55,522 bases of DNA from Methanospirillum stamsii (GCF_003173335.1 NZ_QGMZ01000041.1:1-55522), one strand, 5' to 3'. Positions 45,398-54,655 are shown, counted from the first letter of the stretch. Program-made: numbers and translations. Notes: a model not told the origin generated them from the letters alone.

Positions 45398-47650
45398 TTA
45401 TTTCTGGGATATTCTTCTCCAACTGTCTTTTGGTATAAGCATTTCAAACGTGGCCCCTTTTCCGGGAGTACCACATTCGCGTATTGATATCTTTGTAATG
45501 TCCAGTATTTCCCGGATTAAGAACAATCCCATTCCGGTATTCTTTCCATGGCCTTGTTTAAAAATTAGATTTTTTTCCTCCTCTGAAATACCTGTACCAT
45601 CATCTGCATAAACAATTCGATAATCGTCACCTGATTGCTCCGCTGAAATAGTAATGGCGGATACTTCCTGACCATGCCGGTGTGAATTATCAATAAGGTT
45701 ATACATTACTTTTTCAAACATAGGGTCTACATAGATTTCAATGGGAATTTCCTGAACTGAGAGTTCAAAACCCCTTAGGATGGATTTTATTGATGGTCTG
45801 TTCATAACTTCTCCTATTCTCATCCATACCGGTTTTTGCATACCAAGCTCCTGGTATTCCTTGGTAAAGGTGATGAGGGTTTTGATGTCATTTCCTGCGG
45901 TCAGGATATTTTTAAGATTTTTCTTTTCTGCTTCATCTGTTGTAGTAGCCAAAAGCAGCTCACTATACCCATAGATGACCATGACTTTATTGAGGATGTC
46001 ATGCCTTGTCACACTACTGAGGATTGCCAGTTTATTCTGAGATACTTTAAGTGCTTCATAAGCTCTCATTAATTCCTGCTCAGATTCTTTCCGGTCAGTT
46101 ATATCAAACACATAATTCGTGACACCAATGATGGAAAGATCTTTGTCATAAACCGGCACAAAAATACTTGAAATCCAGGTACTATGATCCCTGGATTGAA
46201 AATGCATCTCAAGGTCAGGTGCTACAATTTTTTCTCCGGCAACGGCTTTGGAAAAATAAGGATATGTTCCGTTTTTATCTAAATGAGGGAAAAATTCAAA
46301 GACAACTTTTCCTTTCATTGGTTCAAACTTTAATCCGAAAATGCGTTCCATTTCAGGGTTGTAAAACAAAACCCGGGCATCTTTATCGAGCACCATGATT
46401 CCAATATTCGCTGAGTTAACAATTGTTTTGATGAACTCTTCACTATCCTCAATTTTTTTCCGGCTCGTAATGAGTTCCTGATTTGAAGCCTGAAGCTTCA
46501 GAGTTAAGGTAAGAAGGTCCTCGTTATTATCTCTCAGTTTGTCATTTGCATCTTCTAATTCCCTTTTTATTTTCTGAATCTCACCCCATAACCGGGAGTT
46601 GTTTATGGCAAGACCAAGGAAGGAGGTCATGGAAAGGGTTAGGTTAAGGTATTCTCGTATCCTGTCCGGAACTGAAACCCCAAATATGCCTAAAACGCCG
46701 AGAATCATTTTTTTATGTCGGATGGAAATGATAAATCCGTGATTATCGTCAAGGAGGTAATAATCTCTTTCTAATCCGATGAAGAGTAATTCAGATGATG
46801 GGACACTCCCGCCGGGAGGAAAAATACGAATCTCTTCTGGCCCTGATGATGTATACGGAAGGTACTCAATTTTTTCAGGTGCAAAAAGTGATTGAAACAT
46901 GATAAAAATACGGGATATGACCTCAGATTCTTCATTTACTGAAGCAACCTCACTGATAAGTGAAATTACGGCCATCTGAGTAGCATAGGATTGAAGCGGA
47001 GATTGATTACGTATTTCATCCAAATCATTGATCTGTTTTATTCTCCAATTGCATATCTCAGTTTTTACAATCGCTGTGAGGTAAGATGTGCCTGTTTTAA
47101 GAGTAGTAACTGGAAGTCCGGTAAATTTCTCAAATGATCTGATGATATCCTCAGAAACGGCGATAAGACCGGTATCTAAAAGGATAATTCCACGCAAACT
47201 CGAAGAAAAAAAGGTCGTGGGGACTGAGGGATTAAGCCCCATTTCGGTTACATATCGTTCCCAGTTTAAAAGCCACCCGGGAAAGATAACATAATTTCCC
47301 TTTGACGCTAAATCTTGAATCAATTCAATTGGAGCGACCAGTGCATGGCAGGTATCCGGACCGACAGAGGTAATATTTGTTGGAAGAATGTCTCTTTTGG
47401 AAAGGGATTTATCGCCAAACAATAATCCGGATTTTTCAGGATGCATATGTTCAGAGAAAAATGTCTCAACATGCTCATTTTTGAATTTTCCTGCTGTACA
47501 GTAATGCGGGTAAAAAAACAGTCTTGTTCCTTTTGGGGCAGAAAGGTTGTGAAAAATATGTGTGATCTCTTCTTTTAGTGTCTCACAGAAAAAAAGACAG
47601 AGTTCACCGTGTTTTGCACTAGACAGAGATTGGATACCTCCCATATTCAT
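45398..47650 (-). CDS. Sensor histidine kinase with DUF1638-like, GAF and PAS domains
   Basis: The N-terminal 225 residues resemble DUF1638 (ELCLFFCETLKEEI, FFYPHYCTAGKFKNE, YVIFPGWLLNWERYV, IILLDTGLIAV), a domain of methyltransferase loci in methanogens. A GAF-like region (about 230-370), a coiled coil and a PAS domain (FIKTIVNSANIGIMVLDKDA) follow, then a HisKA-type region with TRHDILNKVMVIYGYSEL and HATPase (NLIDNSHRHGQ, ADDGTGISEEEK, GMGLFLIREI). The start is near 47650, inside the end of the UroD gene, so translation is coupled. No receiver is adjacent. It could sense a methylated corrinoid or substrate; this is inferred. Confidence 0.78.
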   Translation of the reverse strand: MNMGGIQSLSSAKHGELCLFFCETLKEEITHIFHNLSAPKGTRLFFYPHYCTAGKFKNEHVETFFSEHMHPEKSGLLFGDKSLSKRDILPTNITSVGPDTCHALVAPIELIQDLASKGNYVIFPGWLLNWERYVTEMGLNPSVPTTFFSSSLRGIILLDTGLIAVSEDIIRSFEKFTGLPVTTLKTGTSYLTAIVKTEICNWRIKQINDLDEIRNQSPLQSYATQMAVISLISEVASVNEESEVISRIFIMFQSLFAPEKIEYLPYTSSGPEEIRIFPPGGSVPSSELLFIGLERDYYLLDDNHGFIISIRHKKMILGVLGIFGVSVPDRIREYLNLTLSMTSFLGLAINNSRLWGEIQKIKRELEDANDKLRDNNEDLLTLTLKLQASNQELITSRKKIEDSEEFIKTIVNSANIGIMVLDKDARVLFYNPEMERIFGLKFEPMKGKVVFEFFPHLDKNGTYPYFSKAVAGEKIVAPDLEMHFQSRDHSTWISSIFVPVYDKDLSIIGVTNYVFDITDRKESEQELMRAYEALKVSQNKLAILSSVTRHDILNKVMVIYGYSELLLATTTDEAEKKNLKNILTAGNDIKTLITFTKEYQELGMQKPVWMRIGEVMNRPSIKSILRGFELSVQEIPIEIYVDPMFEKVMYNLIDNSHRHGQEVSAITISAEQSGDDYRIVYADDGTGISEEEKNLIFKQGHGKNTGMGLFLIREILDITKISIRECGTPGKGATFEMLIPKDSWRRISQK

Positions 47651-48659
47651 ATACGGCATCACGGATTGCAAAGAGAACTTCATCAGGAACCTGTAATGGA
47701 ATTTCTCCGTGATTATCACTCAAAATGAAACCTCCACCAGGGGCTGCATCAGATATTACCTGTTTTACTATTGAAAAAGTTTTTTCCCGAGTCCAGTGTC
47801 TCATCTCTATGCCGTTGAGGTTCCCAATGACCGTAGCTTTTCCGGCACATTTTTGCTTAATCTCGGATAATTTTTCATGTCCACCGCCCCAGACGGCAAC
47901 ACCCACCGTTCCTGTGGAAAGGACATTGTCAAGAATCGGAAGAACACTGGCTGATGCAAACCCCGTCACTACTGGCCCTGGCACTTTGGGAATTAACTCT
48001 TTTGCAATTTTAAGTCCTGTTTTCCGGTATAGTTCCGGGGGGATGATGGTTGGAGATGAGACCGGATCATAATAGATAATTCCACTCGCTCCCGCCTCTA
48101 TCTGAGCAGTTGCCCAGTCCATGAAAAAGCGTTTGTTTACTTCAATGAGCCGGTTAAATCGGATTTCATCTGAATATATGAGGCGGATGTAATCTTCAAA
48201 TCCCATCTGCATGACCGGGAGTGAAAGAGGGGATATAGCAACACCAAAAATGGGAGCATCATCCGGAGCATCTTTTTTCAGGGTCTTAATCATATCCAGC
48301 ACTACCTGAAGGCATTCTGTCTCTTCTACTACCGGAGCGGTAAGGGTGTCTATTTCATCTCCGGTTCTGATTATCGGCCTTCCGCTATTTGGTGGCCCGT
48401 CTTCCCTGAAAATTACCTCTCCCCCAAATGCTTCGTATTCCACCGGGGAATAATGAAATCCGATATACGCATCAGTACCGAATTTTTCACGGGTTGCAAT
48501 GAGGCCCTGGGCAACAAGTTCTGAAGATGTAAAATATTTTTTTAAGGGTATGCCCATGTCTCTGGCGGGATGCATGGTAGGATTGAGAATGAGTGGAACC
48601 CTGTCTGGTTCTTTATGACTAATTGTTGTTAGAATCCTCTCTAATGAACTCATTGTCAT
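47619..48659 (-). CDS. UroD/MtaA-family corrinoid methyltransferase
   Basis: A UroD fold of 346 residues (ERILTTISHKEPDRVPLILN, SPVEYEAFGGEVIF, ASVLPILDNVLSTGTVGVAV, NGIEMRHWTREKTF). MtaA/MtbA enzymes move methyl groups from a corrinoid protein to coenzyme M and bind zinc with a His-x-Cys; the place where it is expected reads TGFASASVLPILDNV, without those ligands, and a later SDNHGEIP holds His. It may use other ligands or another acceptor. The ATG overlaps the corrinoid gene (ATGA), so they are a pair. The sensor kinase gene starts within its 3' end. Confidence 0.88.
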   Translation of the reverse strand: MTMSSLERILTTISHKEPDRVPLILNPTMHPARDMGIPLKKYFTSSELVAQGLIATREKFGTDAYIGFHYSPVEYEAFGGEVIFREDGPPNSGRPIIRTGDEIDTLTAPVVEETECLQVVLDMIKTLKKDAPDDAPIFGVAISPLSLPVMQMGFEDYIRLIYSDEIRFNRLIEVNKRFFMDWATAQIEAGASGIIYYDPVSSPTIIPPELYRKTGLKIAKELIPKVPGPVVTGFASASVLPILDNVLSTGTVGVAVWGGGHEKLSEIKQKCAGKATVIGNLNGIEMRHWTREKTFSIVKQVISDAAPGGGFILSDNHGEIPLQVPDEVLFAIRDAVYEYGRYPISV

Positions 48660-49294
48660 GATGTACCCTCCATCTCCCTAAGGGCAGTGATTGCATCCGA
48701 TGCGGTAAAACAAACACGGTCTGCACCTACTTCTTTTCCAAGGTCCGGATCAAACCTGAATGGTGCTCCTCCCACGATGATTTTCACGCCCTCATTTGAG
48801 ATCTGATCTGATATTTCCCGGATCTTCAACGCTGACGGGAGCATCAGGGTGGATATAAAAAGATATTTAATTTCGTCCTTTTGAATGAGGGGAAGTAATT
48901 CAGCAGCATCTCTCCTTCCATATCGTATTGGGGAATATCCGGCACCTATCAGGTATGCTGCCACAATCCGCTCTCCAAGCATGTGATAATCCTCGAGAAC
49001 AACCGTGGCGATTTTGGATTTTTTACTACTATCATATTCATTATATGGATATAATGCCGTAATTGCTTCCTCGATAAGGACTCCAGCCATATATACCTGT
49101 GATATGGCAAGGGTTCCTTCTTCCCACCTTCTCCCGATCTCTTCTAAAGCAGGAACTACTATGGAATCAATAATGTAAAGTTTTTCAGCATTTTCATGGG
49201 GTGTAGATAGTATTTCCCTGACAGCAAGTCTATCCATGTTCAACAAAGCAGAGATAAGATCGTCGATCTTTTTTTGGGAAAAATCTGCTGTCAT
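48656..49294 (-). CDS. Methyltransferase-cognate corrinoid (B12-binding) protein
   Basis: A helical N-terminal cap (DLISALLNMDRLAVREILST) precedes the B12-binding Rossmann domain. The cobalt-ligand loop is DxHxxG, seen in LEDYHMLGERI, with the later SLGGAPF-type segment as IIVGGAPFRFDPD. It carries a methyl group between a substrate methyltransferase and the UroD-type partner. No substrate-specific MtxB gene is in the window, so the methyl donor is unknown. It is first in the operon: corrinoid, UroD, DUF1638-kinase. 163 AT-rich bases separate it from the MFS gene. Confidence 0.93.
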   Translation of the reverse strand: MTADFSQKKIDDLISALLNMDRLAVREILSTPHENAEKLYIIDSIVVPALEEIGRRWEEGTLAISQVYMAGVLIEEAITALYPYNEYDSSKKSKIATVVLEDYHMLGERIVAAYLIGAGYSPIRYGRRDAAELLPLIQKDEIKYLFISTLMLPSALKIREISDQISNEGVKIIVGGAPFRFDPDLGKEVGADRVCFTASDAITALREMEGTS

Positions 49295-49457
49295 AAATAA
49301 CCTCCTTTTGTATTTTGTAGAAAATATATGTTTCTAGGAGATCAGAATGAAAAACCACATTCGATTTATGAATATTCGTAATAGAAAAGTTTTCTAAATC
49401 ATTCTTTTATTTTAACTGGGGGTTGATGTTAATCAGGTTCAGGTCAGGATTTTTTTC

Positions 49458-50630
49458 TTACTTTCGTCTATCCAATTTGAGGAAGACACCGGTGCAGACA
49501 AGGGTGATACATCCGGACAGGTAAAAGACCATACTAATTCCGGAACAGTCCATTACCAGACCGGAGAGGAGAGGGGCGATGATGAGACCGAGTGCAAGTG
49601 AGGTGTTGACCATTCCCGAAGCACTACCCTGACCGATTTCACGGCCTGCACAGGTTACAAGGGCAAACAGGGCCGGAAGGGAAAGACCTCGTCCAATTCC
49701 AAGGAGAAGGGCTGAAAACAGATAAAATTCTATTCCGCTTGTTACCGGAACCATGAGAAGTGATATCCCTATCATTAAAACTCCGGCTCCTATCAGATGG
49801 TAATGCCGGAAAGAGTCCGATATCCTGGAGAAAAAGTGCTGAAATACCGGAGTGGAAATGACAGATACTAAAATGATAAGTCCGGTCTCGGATGACGAGA
49901 TCTCCGGGTCCTGAATGGCGACGATTGGCAAAAAAACCATGAACGTTCCGTTTGCAAGGGCATACATGAGCTGGTAAAGGATTGGTCCCTGAAGTGCCTT
50001 ATGGAAGATAATGTCCCTAAAAGAGGACTTTATTGCAGGTTTGCAAGAAATATCCGGGAGATAATAGAAACTTGTGGTGAGTGCCAGGAGAGAGAAAAAT
50101 GCCATTGCAAAAAAAACTGCGTTCATGGAGAAGAGATCTGATATCACTCCTCCGATGAATGGTCCAAAACTCATACCAAGGTAGATGGAACTGACAAAGG
50201 AGCCGATAAATTTCCCTTCTTCATCGACTGGAGCGATATCACTTATATATGCAATCGCGATTGGGAGGATCATGGCAGAGGCCATGCCGTGAAAAAACCT
50301 CAGAGCTGTCAGTTCATAAACGGTTCCGGCAAGAAGATAGAATGCGGAAAGGATGGCATAGGATGAAAGCCCGATAAGAATCAGTTTCTTTCTCCCGTAA
50401 TTATCTGACATCCTTCCAAATACCGGAAGAAACAGTATTCGGGCAAGAGCGAAGGCAGAAAAGATTGTCCCAATCCAGATACCGGTTGCTCCCATGGTAA
50501 CTGCATACCGGGGGAGCAGGGGAATGACGATTCCAACACCTATCATTGCACAAAAAACTGCAGCGTAGAGTGAGAAGAATATCCGGCTGCGGGTATTTGT
50601 ATCAACAACAGGAGTCAGTGAAGCGTTCAT
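49458..50630 (-). CDS. MFS transporter
   Basis: Twelve membrane segments in 390 residues, with the MFS loop motif GRMSDNYGRKKL near residues 72-83 and the later ISDIAPVDEEGKFIG. It resembles DHA1-type drug or sugar efflux permeases (first segment ISLYAAVFCAMIGVGIVI type). The substrate cannot be told from sequence. It is monocistronic on the minus strand, divergent from the cupin gene. Confidence 0.9.
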   Translation of the reverse strand: MNASLTPVVDTNTRSRIFFSLYAAVFCAMIGVGIVIPLLPRYAVTMGATGIWIGTIFSAFALARILFLPVFGRMSDNYGRKKLILIGLSSYAILSAFYLLAGTVYELTALRFFHGMASAMILPIAIAYISDIAPVDEEGKFIGSFVSSIYLGMSFGPFIGGVISDLFSMNAVFFAMAFFSLLALTTSFYYLPDISCKPAIKSSFRDIIFHKALQGPILYQLMYALANGTFMVFLPIVAIQDPEISSSETGLIILVSVISTPVFQHFFSRISDSFRHYHLIGAGVLMIGISLLMVPVTSGIEFYLFSALLLGIGRGLSLPALFALVTCAGREIGQGSASGMVNTSLALGLIIAPLLSGLVMDCSGISMVFYLSGCITLVCTGVFLKLDRRK

Positions 50631-50976
50631 GGATGCATATTCTAGATATAATGATGGCGATATCAGGAAATATTCGGGCGTTTGAAAAGATAAGTAAGAA
50701 TAATTTTTCGTCCGCTCGGATTTTTATCCCGGCTATTTCTGTCGAATCCTGAAAGTGATAAGAATATCCGGATGATACTTCCTTTCGTTATAGATTGATC
50801 GGTGCACCTATGAAAATAGGTATCGGTTTTAATCCAGTTCATAAACAAGCGATGATTAAGAATTTTCATGGAAATCCAAGTAAAAATAGGTAATAAATAT
50901 TATCTGGCTCACATAACCTCATGATCTCCAGATAAATGACACAGTTTTCATTTGAATATTTTTTTGGAGAAATTTT
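50631..50976. promoter_or_regulatory. Divergent intergenic region between MFS and cupin genes
   Basis: About 345 AT-rich bases with no supported frame. A TATA-like run (TAATAAATATTATC, about 50890-50903) faces the cupin gene. GGAG at 50966-50969 is the ribosome site of the cupin TTG start. No repeat or RNA gene was found. Confidence 0.45.
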
Positions 50977-51351
50977 TTGAGATATTATTTTTTGCAGTAT
51001 TCTTTTTTTCAGGATCATGTTTCTGATTCAGATGATATACCCTGGTATTCTCCCCCCGGATGGAAAGGAGTTTTTCTAAAGGATCTCATCGGAGATACCC
51101 AGACGAATGGAAAATTCAGTTATCATCTTGTGCGGGTACAGGAAAATTGTGAAGTACCATTACATAGTCATGATTCCCAATATGAATGGAACGTAATTCT
51201 TGGAGGTAATGGGATTTTTACATTGGATAATAGGGATTTTCCGATAACAAAGGGTCAGACCTTTGTTACACCTCCGGGAGTAACTCATATTGTCCGTGCA
51301 GGGAACAGGGATTTGGTTCTTCTTGCGATGTTTGTTCCGTCATTGGAATAG
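50977..51351 (+). CDS. Cupin-domain protein
   Basis: A single cupin barrel: metal-binding motif 1 in VPLHSHDSQYEWNVILGGNG and motif 2 in TPPGVTHIVRAGNRD. The start is a TTG with GGAG 7 bases upstream; no ATG lies in frame before the cupin fold. The first 30 residues are Tyr/Phe-rich. Cupins of this size bind a metal and small ligand or act as ligand-sensing regulators. No neighbour tells its task; it is followed by tandem secreted genes. Confidence 0.85.
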   Translation: MRYYFLQYSFFQDHVSDSDDIPWYSPPGWKGVFLKDLIGDTQTNGKFSYHLVRVQENCEVPLHSHDSQYEWNVILGGNGIFTLDNRDFPITKGQTFVTPPGVTHIVRAGNRDLVLLAMFVPSLE

Positions 51352-51392
51352 ATCTTTCGATTCCTTTTTTTCATTTGATTCATTTATTTCGA

Positions 51393-51426
51393 TACTGATA
51401 TATCTGTTGGATTCAAGGTATCAGTA
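51393..51426. promoter_or_regulatory. Inverted repeat in the 5' region of the first secreted paralogue
   Basis: TACTGATA (51393-51400) and TATCAGTA (51419-51426) are perfect 8-base arms around an 18-base centre (TATCTGTTGGATTCAAGG). The same element with the same spacing recurs at 52330-52363. It lies 18 bases before the ATG at 51445 and just ahead of the CCGGAG ribosome site, so it can act as an operator or as a hairpin near the translation start. Confidence 0.6.
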
Positions 51427-51444
51427 ATATCCGGAGTAAGTCAT

Positions 51445-52272
51445 ATGAAATGGTTTTCTATTGGAGTTCTTATCTGTTTGGTTTTTCTGACAATGCAGGG
51501 TGTTCTGGCTGAATCGCTCTTTTCCTTTGACCAGGAAATAAAGCCGGACCTATATGTAACTGATGATCTAATCTCCCGTGCAGGGACAATTAATATTCCT
51601 GCAGGACTTGGAATTCTTACGACAAATGAAATTATCCAGCCATATTGGGCACCAGCCCATGATGTTCTTCCTATCCGGATGGATTTTTCTCCGGTAAATC
51701 AGAAAGGACCTATTGCTGATCTTTCAATTGTCGGAATTGATATGTACCAATTTGGAAATGAGGTAAAAAATATATTTTCTTTTTCAAATGGTGTTCCATT
51801 GAATATCGTAACCACGTATTTTGTCAACAGCTCAGAAACAATCCCTTATTATCTTTTTCTTCGCAATACGCTGGATAAAGGGGATACGATTCATGATTTT
51901 AATTATGTCTATTCAGCAGAATATGAACCGATATCGTATAACCAAACTGCTTACCAGTCAGGAAATCCATCAGGCAACTATCATACCAGTATGGGAGCTA
52001 TCAATCTGACCTTTTCTAAAAAACCTGACTGGTTGCCATATCTAAATGGGACATTTTCTGATGGCTATATTATTGGCGGAACAGTAAACGGTCCGGTCTG
52101 GTTTGGTTCCTGGGGCCCGGATGATGCAACTTTTGATCGTGATCCTTCAAAGGCTCTCTCTGGATCATTTATGGTAGTGTTTAATGAAGACTGGTCATCT
52201 TTTTCCGGGACGAAAGGAAACTGGCAGAGCAGCTCTAATGCCGGGAAATTTACCGGTGAAAAAGGAACGTAA
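51445..52272 (+). CDS. Secreted hypothetical protein, paralogue A
   Basis: A signal peptide (FSIGVLICLVFLTMQGVLAE) precedes a mature part that is nearly parallel to the next gene (SFDQEIKPDLYVTDDLISRA, LGILTTNEIIQPYWAPAHDV, VVFNEDWSSFSGTKGNWQSS). It is beta-rich, Asn/Thr-rich with possible N-glycosylation sites, and lacks a membrane anchor at the end. It is 275 aa. The family is unknown to me; it looks like a secreted or surface beta-sandwich protein. CCGGAG lies before the ATG. The same inverted repeat precedes both paralogues. Confidence 0.8.
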   Translation: MKWFSIGVLICLVFLTMQGVLAESLFSFDQEIKPDLYVTDDLISRAGTINIPAGLGILTTNEIIQPYWAPAHDVLPIRMDFSPVNQKGPIADLSIVGIDMYQFGNEVKNIFSFSNGVPLNIVTTYFVNSSETIPYYLFLRNTLDKGDTIHDFNYVYSAEYEPISYNQTAYQSGNPSGNYHTSMGAINLTFSKKPDWLPYLNGTFSDGYIIGGTVNGPVWFGSWGPDDATFDRDPSKALSGSFMVVFNEDWSSFSGTKGNWQSSSNAGKFTGEKGT

Positions 52273-52329
52273 TTTTTTTTTGAAAACCTGGCTGAGTTTA
52301 CCTGGGCTTTTCATACTAACCTTTTTCGA

Positions 52330-52363
52330 TACTGATATATCTGTTGAATTCAACGTATCAGTA
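52330..52363. promoter_or_regulatory. Second copy of the inverted repeat ahead of paralogue B
   Basis: The arms TACTGATA (52330-52337) and TATCAGTA (52356-52363) again enclose 18 bases, this time containing the perfect palindrome GTTGAATTCAAC. The sequence between arms agrees with the first copy at nearly every base, so the 5' region was duplicated together with the gene and has been kept. Confidence 0.6.
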
Positions 52364-52383
52364 TACCCTCCGGAGTATATGAC

Positions 52384-53208
52384 ATGAAAAGGTATACTAT
52401 TGCACTTTTTTTCTTTCTGGTTTTTCTGATGATGCAGGGAGTTCTCGCTGAATCTTTGATCTCCTTTAACCAGGCTGTAAAACCCAACCCTTATGCAACT
52501 GATGATCTCATTTCCCGTGCAGGGACCATGAATATCCCCGCAGGACTTGGAATACTAACAACAAATGAGATTATCCAGCCATTCTGGACTCCGAAGGGAG
52601 ATATTCTTCCTATCCGGGTGGAATTTTCTCCAGTCGATGTGAATGGACCGGTTGCAGACATTGAAATGATCGGGACACAATTTTACCAGTTTGGAAATGA
52701 AGTAAAGGATTTAAGTTTTTCAAACGGAGTTCCCTTGAACATGGTGATGAAGTACTTCATTAACAGTTCTGTACAAATCCCGTATTATGTTATTCTCCGT
52801 AATTCCTTGGATAAGGGAGACTCAATTCAAAATTATAATCTGGTTTATTCAGCCGAATATGAGCCTTTAAATCTCAATCTTTCGGCCTACCTGACCGGAT
52901 ATCCCATTGGTAATTACAAAACCAGTATGGGAGAGCTCAATCTGACAACTCCTGAAAAAATGGGTTTGTATCAGGATCTGAAGGGGACTTTAACTGATGA
53001 TATTACTATAGATGGAACATTAAACGGCCCGGTCTGGTTTGGTTCCTGGTCTTCAAACTGGTCTGTTATTGAGAAGGATCCCTCTAAAGCAGTCGGCGGA
53101 CAGTTCATGGTCATATTTAATGAAGACTGGTCATCATTTTCAGGAACCAGGGGGAATCAGCATAGTTGTTCGAATGCCGGGAAATTCACCGGAGAAATGG
53201 TAACCTAA
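52384..53208 (+). CDS. Secreted hypothetical protein, paralogue B
   Basis: A tandem copy of the previous gene: signal peptide (TIALFFFLVFLMMQGVLAES), then NQAVKPNPYATDDLISRAGT, the conserved LGILTTNEIIQPFW, and VIFNEDWSSFSGTRGNQHSC. It is 274 aa. Differences from paralogue A spread over the whole length but spare the core blocks, so both copies are under selection. It has the CCGGAG ribosome site and its own copy of the inverted repeat, so each copy may be transcribed separately. Confidence 0.8.
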   Translation: MKRYTIALFFFLVFLMMQGVLAESLISFNQAVKPNPYATDDLISRAGTMNIPAGLGILTTNEIIQPFWTPKGDILPIRVEFSPVDVNGPVADIEMIGTQFYQFGNEVKDLSFSNGVPLNMVMKYFINSSVQIPYYVILRNSLDKGDSIQNYNLVYSAEYEPLNLNLSAYLTGYPIGNYKTSMGELNLTTPEKMGLYQDLKGTLTDDITIDGTLNGPVWFGSWSSNWSVIEKDPSKAVGGQFMVIFNEDWSSFSGTRGNQHSCSNAGKFTGEMVT

Positions 53209-53316
53209 TAACTTTTTAGTTTTTTTTCGAAATCAATAAAAAAAATCCGCTGAGTTGGACTTATAGGTAAAGGAACCGGAAAAATGGGAAATGGTTCTTT
53301 CCTATGATTCCTGATA

Positions 53317-54093
53317 TTATTCTGATTTCTTTTCATCCGGATTATCGGATGAATCACATTCTTCCTGTTCTCCAATTGGAGGAGTAATTGAGACGATGAA
53401 GTCAGATACCGATTGGGGTCCGGTCATGAGGGTGGCGTTTTTACAAAGCGATGACGGGGCGGTTCCGGAAACAAAGGTTACATTTACCATTGAACCGTCA
53501 TTTCTCCCGTTATAAGAGAGTGTTTCATCCGGAATCAATTCTTTGCTTACAAGATCTTCTCCCTCAGCCCTGATTGTTACCAGTGCACCTGAAGCAGTAC
53601 AAAGTGTCCCTGAACAGTTTTCACAGTCCGGAATTTCTGATTGGAGGACTTCATATCCCCCTATAAAGGGCACCGGAATTGATGAGATATCTCCGATTGC
53701 ATCGGTCACAACAAGGGCACCGGACATATTGGTAACCACCTTTGCAATGGTAATAAAGGTACCATCAGCTCCTCCATATCCGGTCACAACGACCTGATCT
53801 CCGGGTGCAATAAGAGAGTATGTTTCATTGTCCGGTACTGTTCCGGTGAGGGAGAGGTCTTCGCTTTTTCTAAAACTACAGTTTGTCAGCCCTTGTGCTG
53901 AATACTCACACCCATATGTCCGGGGCTCTGTAATTGTGAGGGTATTTTCAGTTTCGTTCAGTTCAGATACTGTCCCAAGGCTTGTAACTTCCAGGATAAC
54001 CGAAGATACATGTCCGGTGAAGAGTACCAGCAGACACATAGAAAGTCCCAGTAATACCGGCAGTTTTCTCAATCTCATGGTACCTCTTTTCAC
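53317..54093 (-). CDS. Secreted hypothetical protein, Cys-containing
   Basis: A signal peptide (LPVLLGLSMCLLVLFTGHVS) leads a 230-residue domain with repeated beta-like stretches and paired cysteines (CENCSGTLC), ending in an acidic tail (CDSSDNPDEKKSE). No anchor is seen, so it is probably exported. ATGs at 54093 and 54078 are both possible. It is convergent with paralogue B and divergent from the MarR gene; the nature of its fold is unknown. Confidence 0.7.
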   Translation of the reverse strand: MKRGTMRLRKLPVLLGLSMCLLVLFTGHVSSVILEVTSLGTVSELNETENTLTITEPRTYGCEYSAQGLTNCSFRKSEDLSLTGTVPDNETYSLIAPGDQVVVTGYGGADGTFITIAKVVTNMSGALVVTDAIGDISSIPVPFIGGYEVLQSEIPDCENCSGTLCTASGALVTIRAEGEDLVSKELIPDETLSYNGRNDGSMVNVTFVSGTAPSSLCKNATLMTGPQSVSDFIVSITPPIGEQEECDSSDNPDEKKSE

Positions 54094-54205
54094 TACTTCT
54101 TTATTAAATAATTTGGGTTTTCATGGAGTTCAATAATGTATCTTAAATTTTCAGAAGATTTGGAAGTTTCATTACCTTAATGGAGGTAGGTATCCCATAC
54201 TACAC

Positions 54206-54652
54206 ATGGATCTTGGAGAATTGTTCCTTTTATTCATCGAACAATACCACGAAGTCCTCAGGGAAGCTGACGAAGCTGAGATGAAAGCAACCGGGCTTCC
54301 GGATATTACGATTCACCAGTTTTTTTACCTGCAGGAGATCCGGCGACAAAAAGTTACCACTCTTACCGAGCTTGCAAAAGCTTTGTCCATTTCAAAACCT
54401 TCTGCAACAGCGGTTGTCAGTCGGCTCATAAAAGACGGGTTTATTTCCAGGACACAATCAGAAAAAGACCAGAGAAAATATCATCTTTCCCTGACTGAAA
54501 AAGGGCATCTCATTTTTCACCATAAAGAACTGGCGTACAAAAAATTTATACTGCAGGTTCAGCGTTGTACCTCAGAAAAACAGCAAAAATTACTTGCCGA
54601 AGCTTTTCAGATCATGATCTCCTCTTCTCAAAAAAGCAACACTCATAATTAG
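54206..54652 (+). CDS. MarR family transcriptional regulator
   Basis: A winged helix with LTELAKALSISKPSATAVVS as the recognition part and the wing DGFISRTQSEKDQRKYHLSL; helices for dimerisation at both ends. It is 148 aa. The start ATG at 54206 has GGAGG 17 bases upstream. It is followed 49 bases later by a CMD-family gene, the classical MarR target type, with a small dyad between them, suggesting control of that gene. Confidence 0.9.
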   Translation: MDLGELFLLFIEQYHEVLREADEAEMKATGLPDITIHQFFYLQEIRRQKVTTLTELAKALSISKPSATAVVSRLIKDGFISRTQSEKDQRKYHLSLTEKGHLIFHHKELAYKKFILQVQRCTSEKQQKLLAEAFQIMISSSQKSNTHN

Positions 54653-54655
54653 TTA

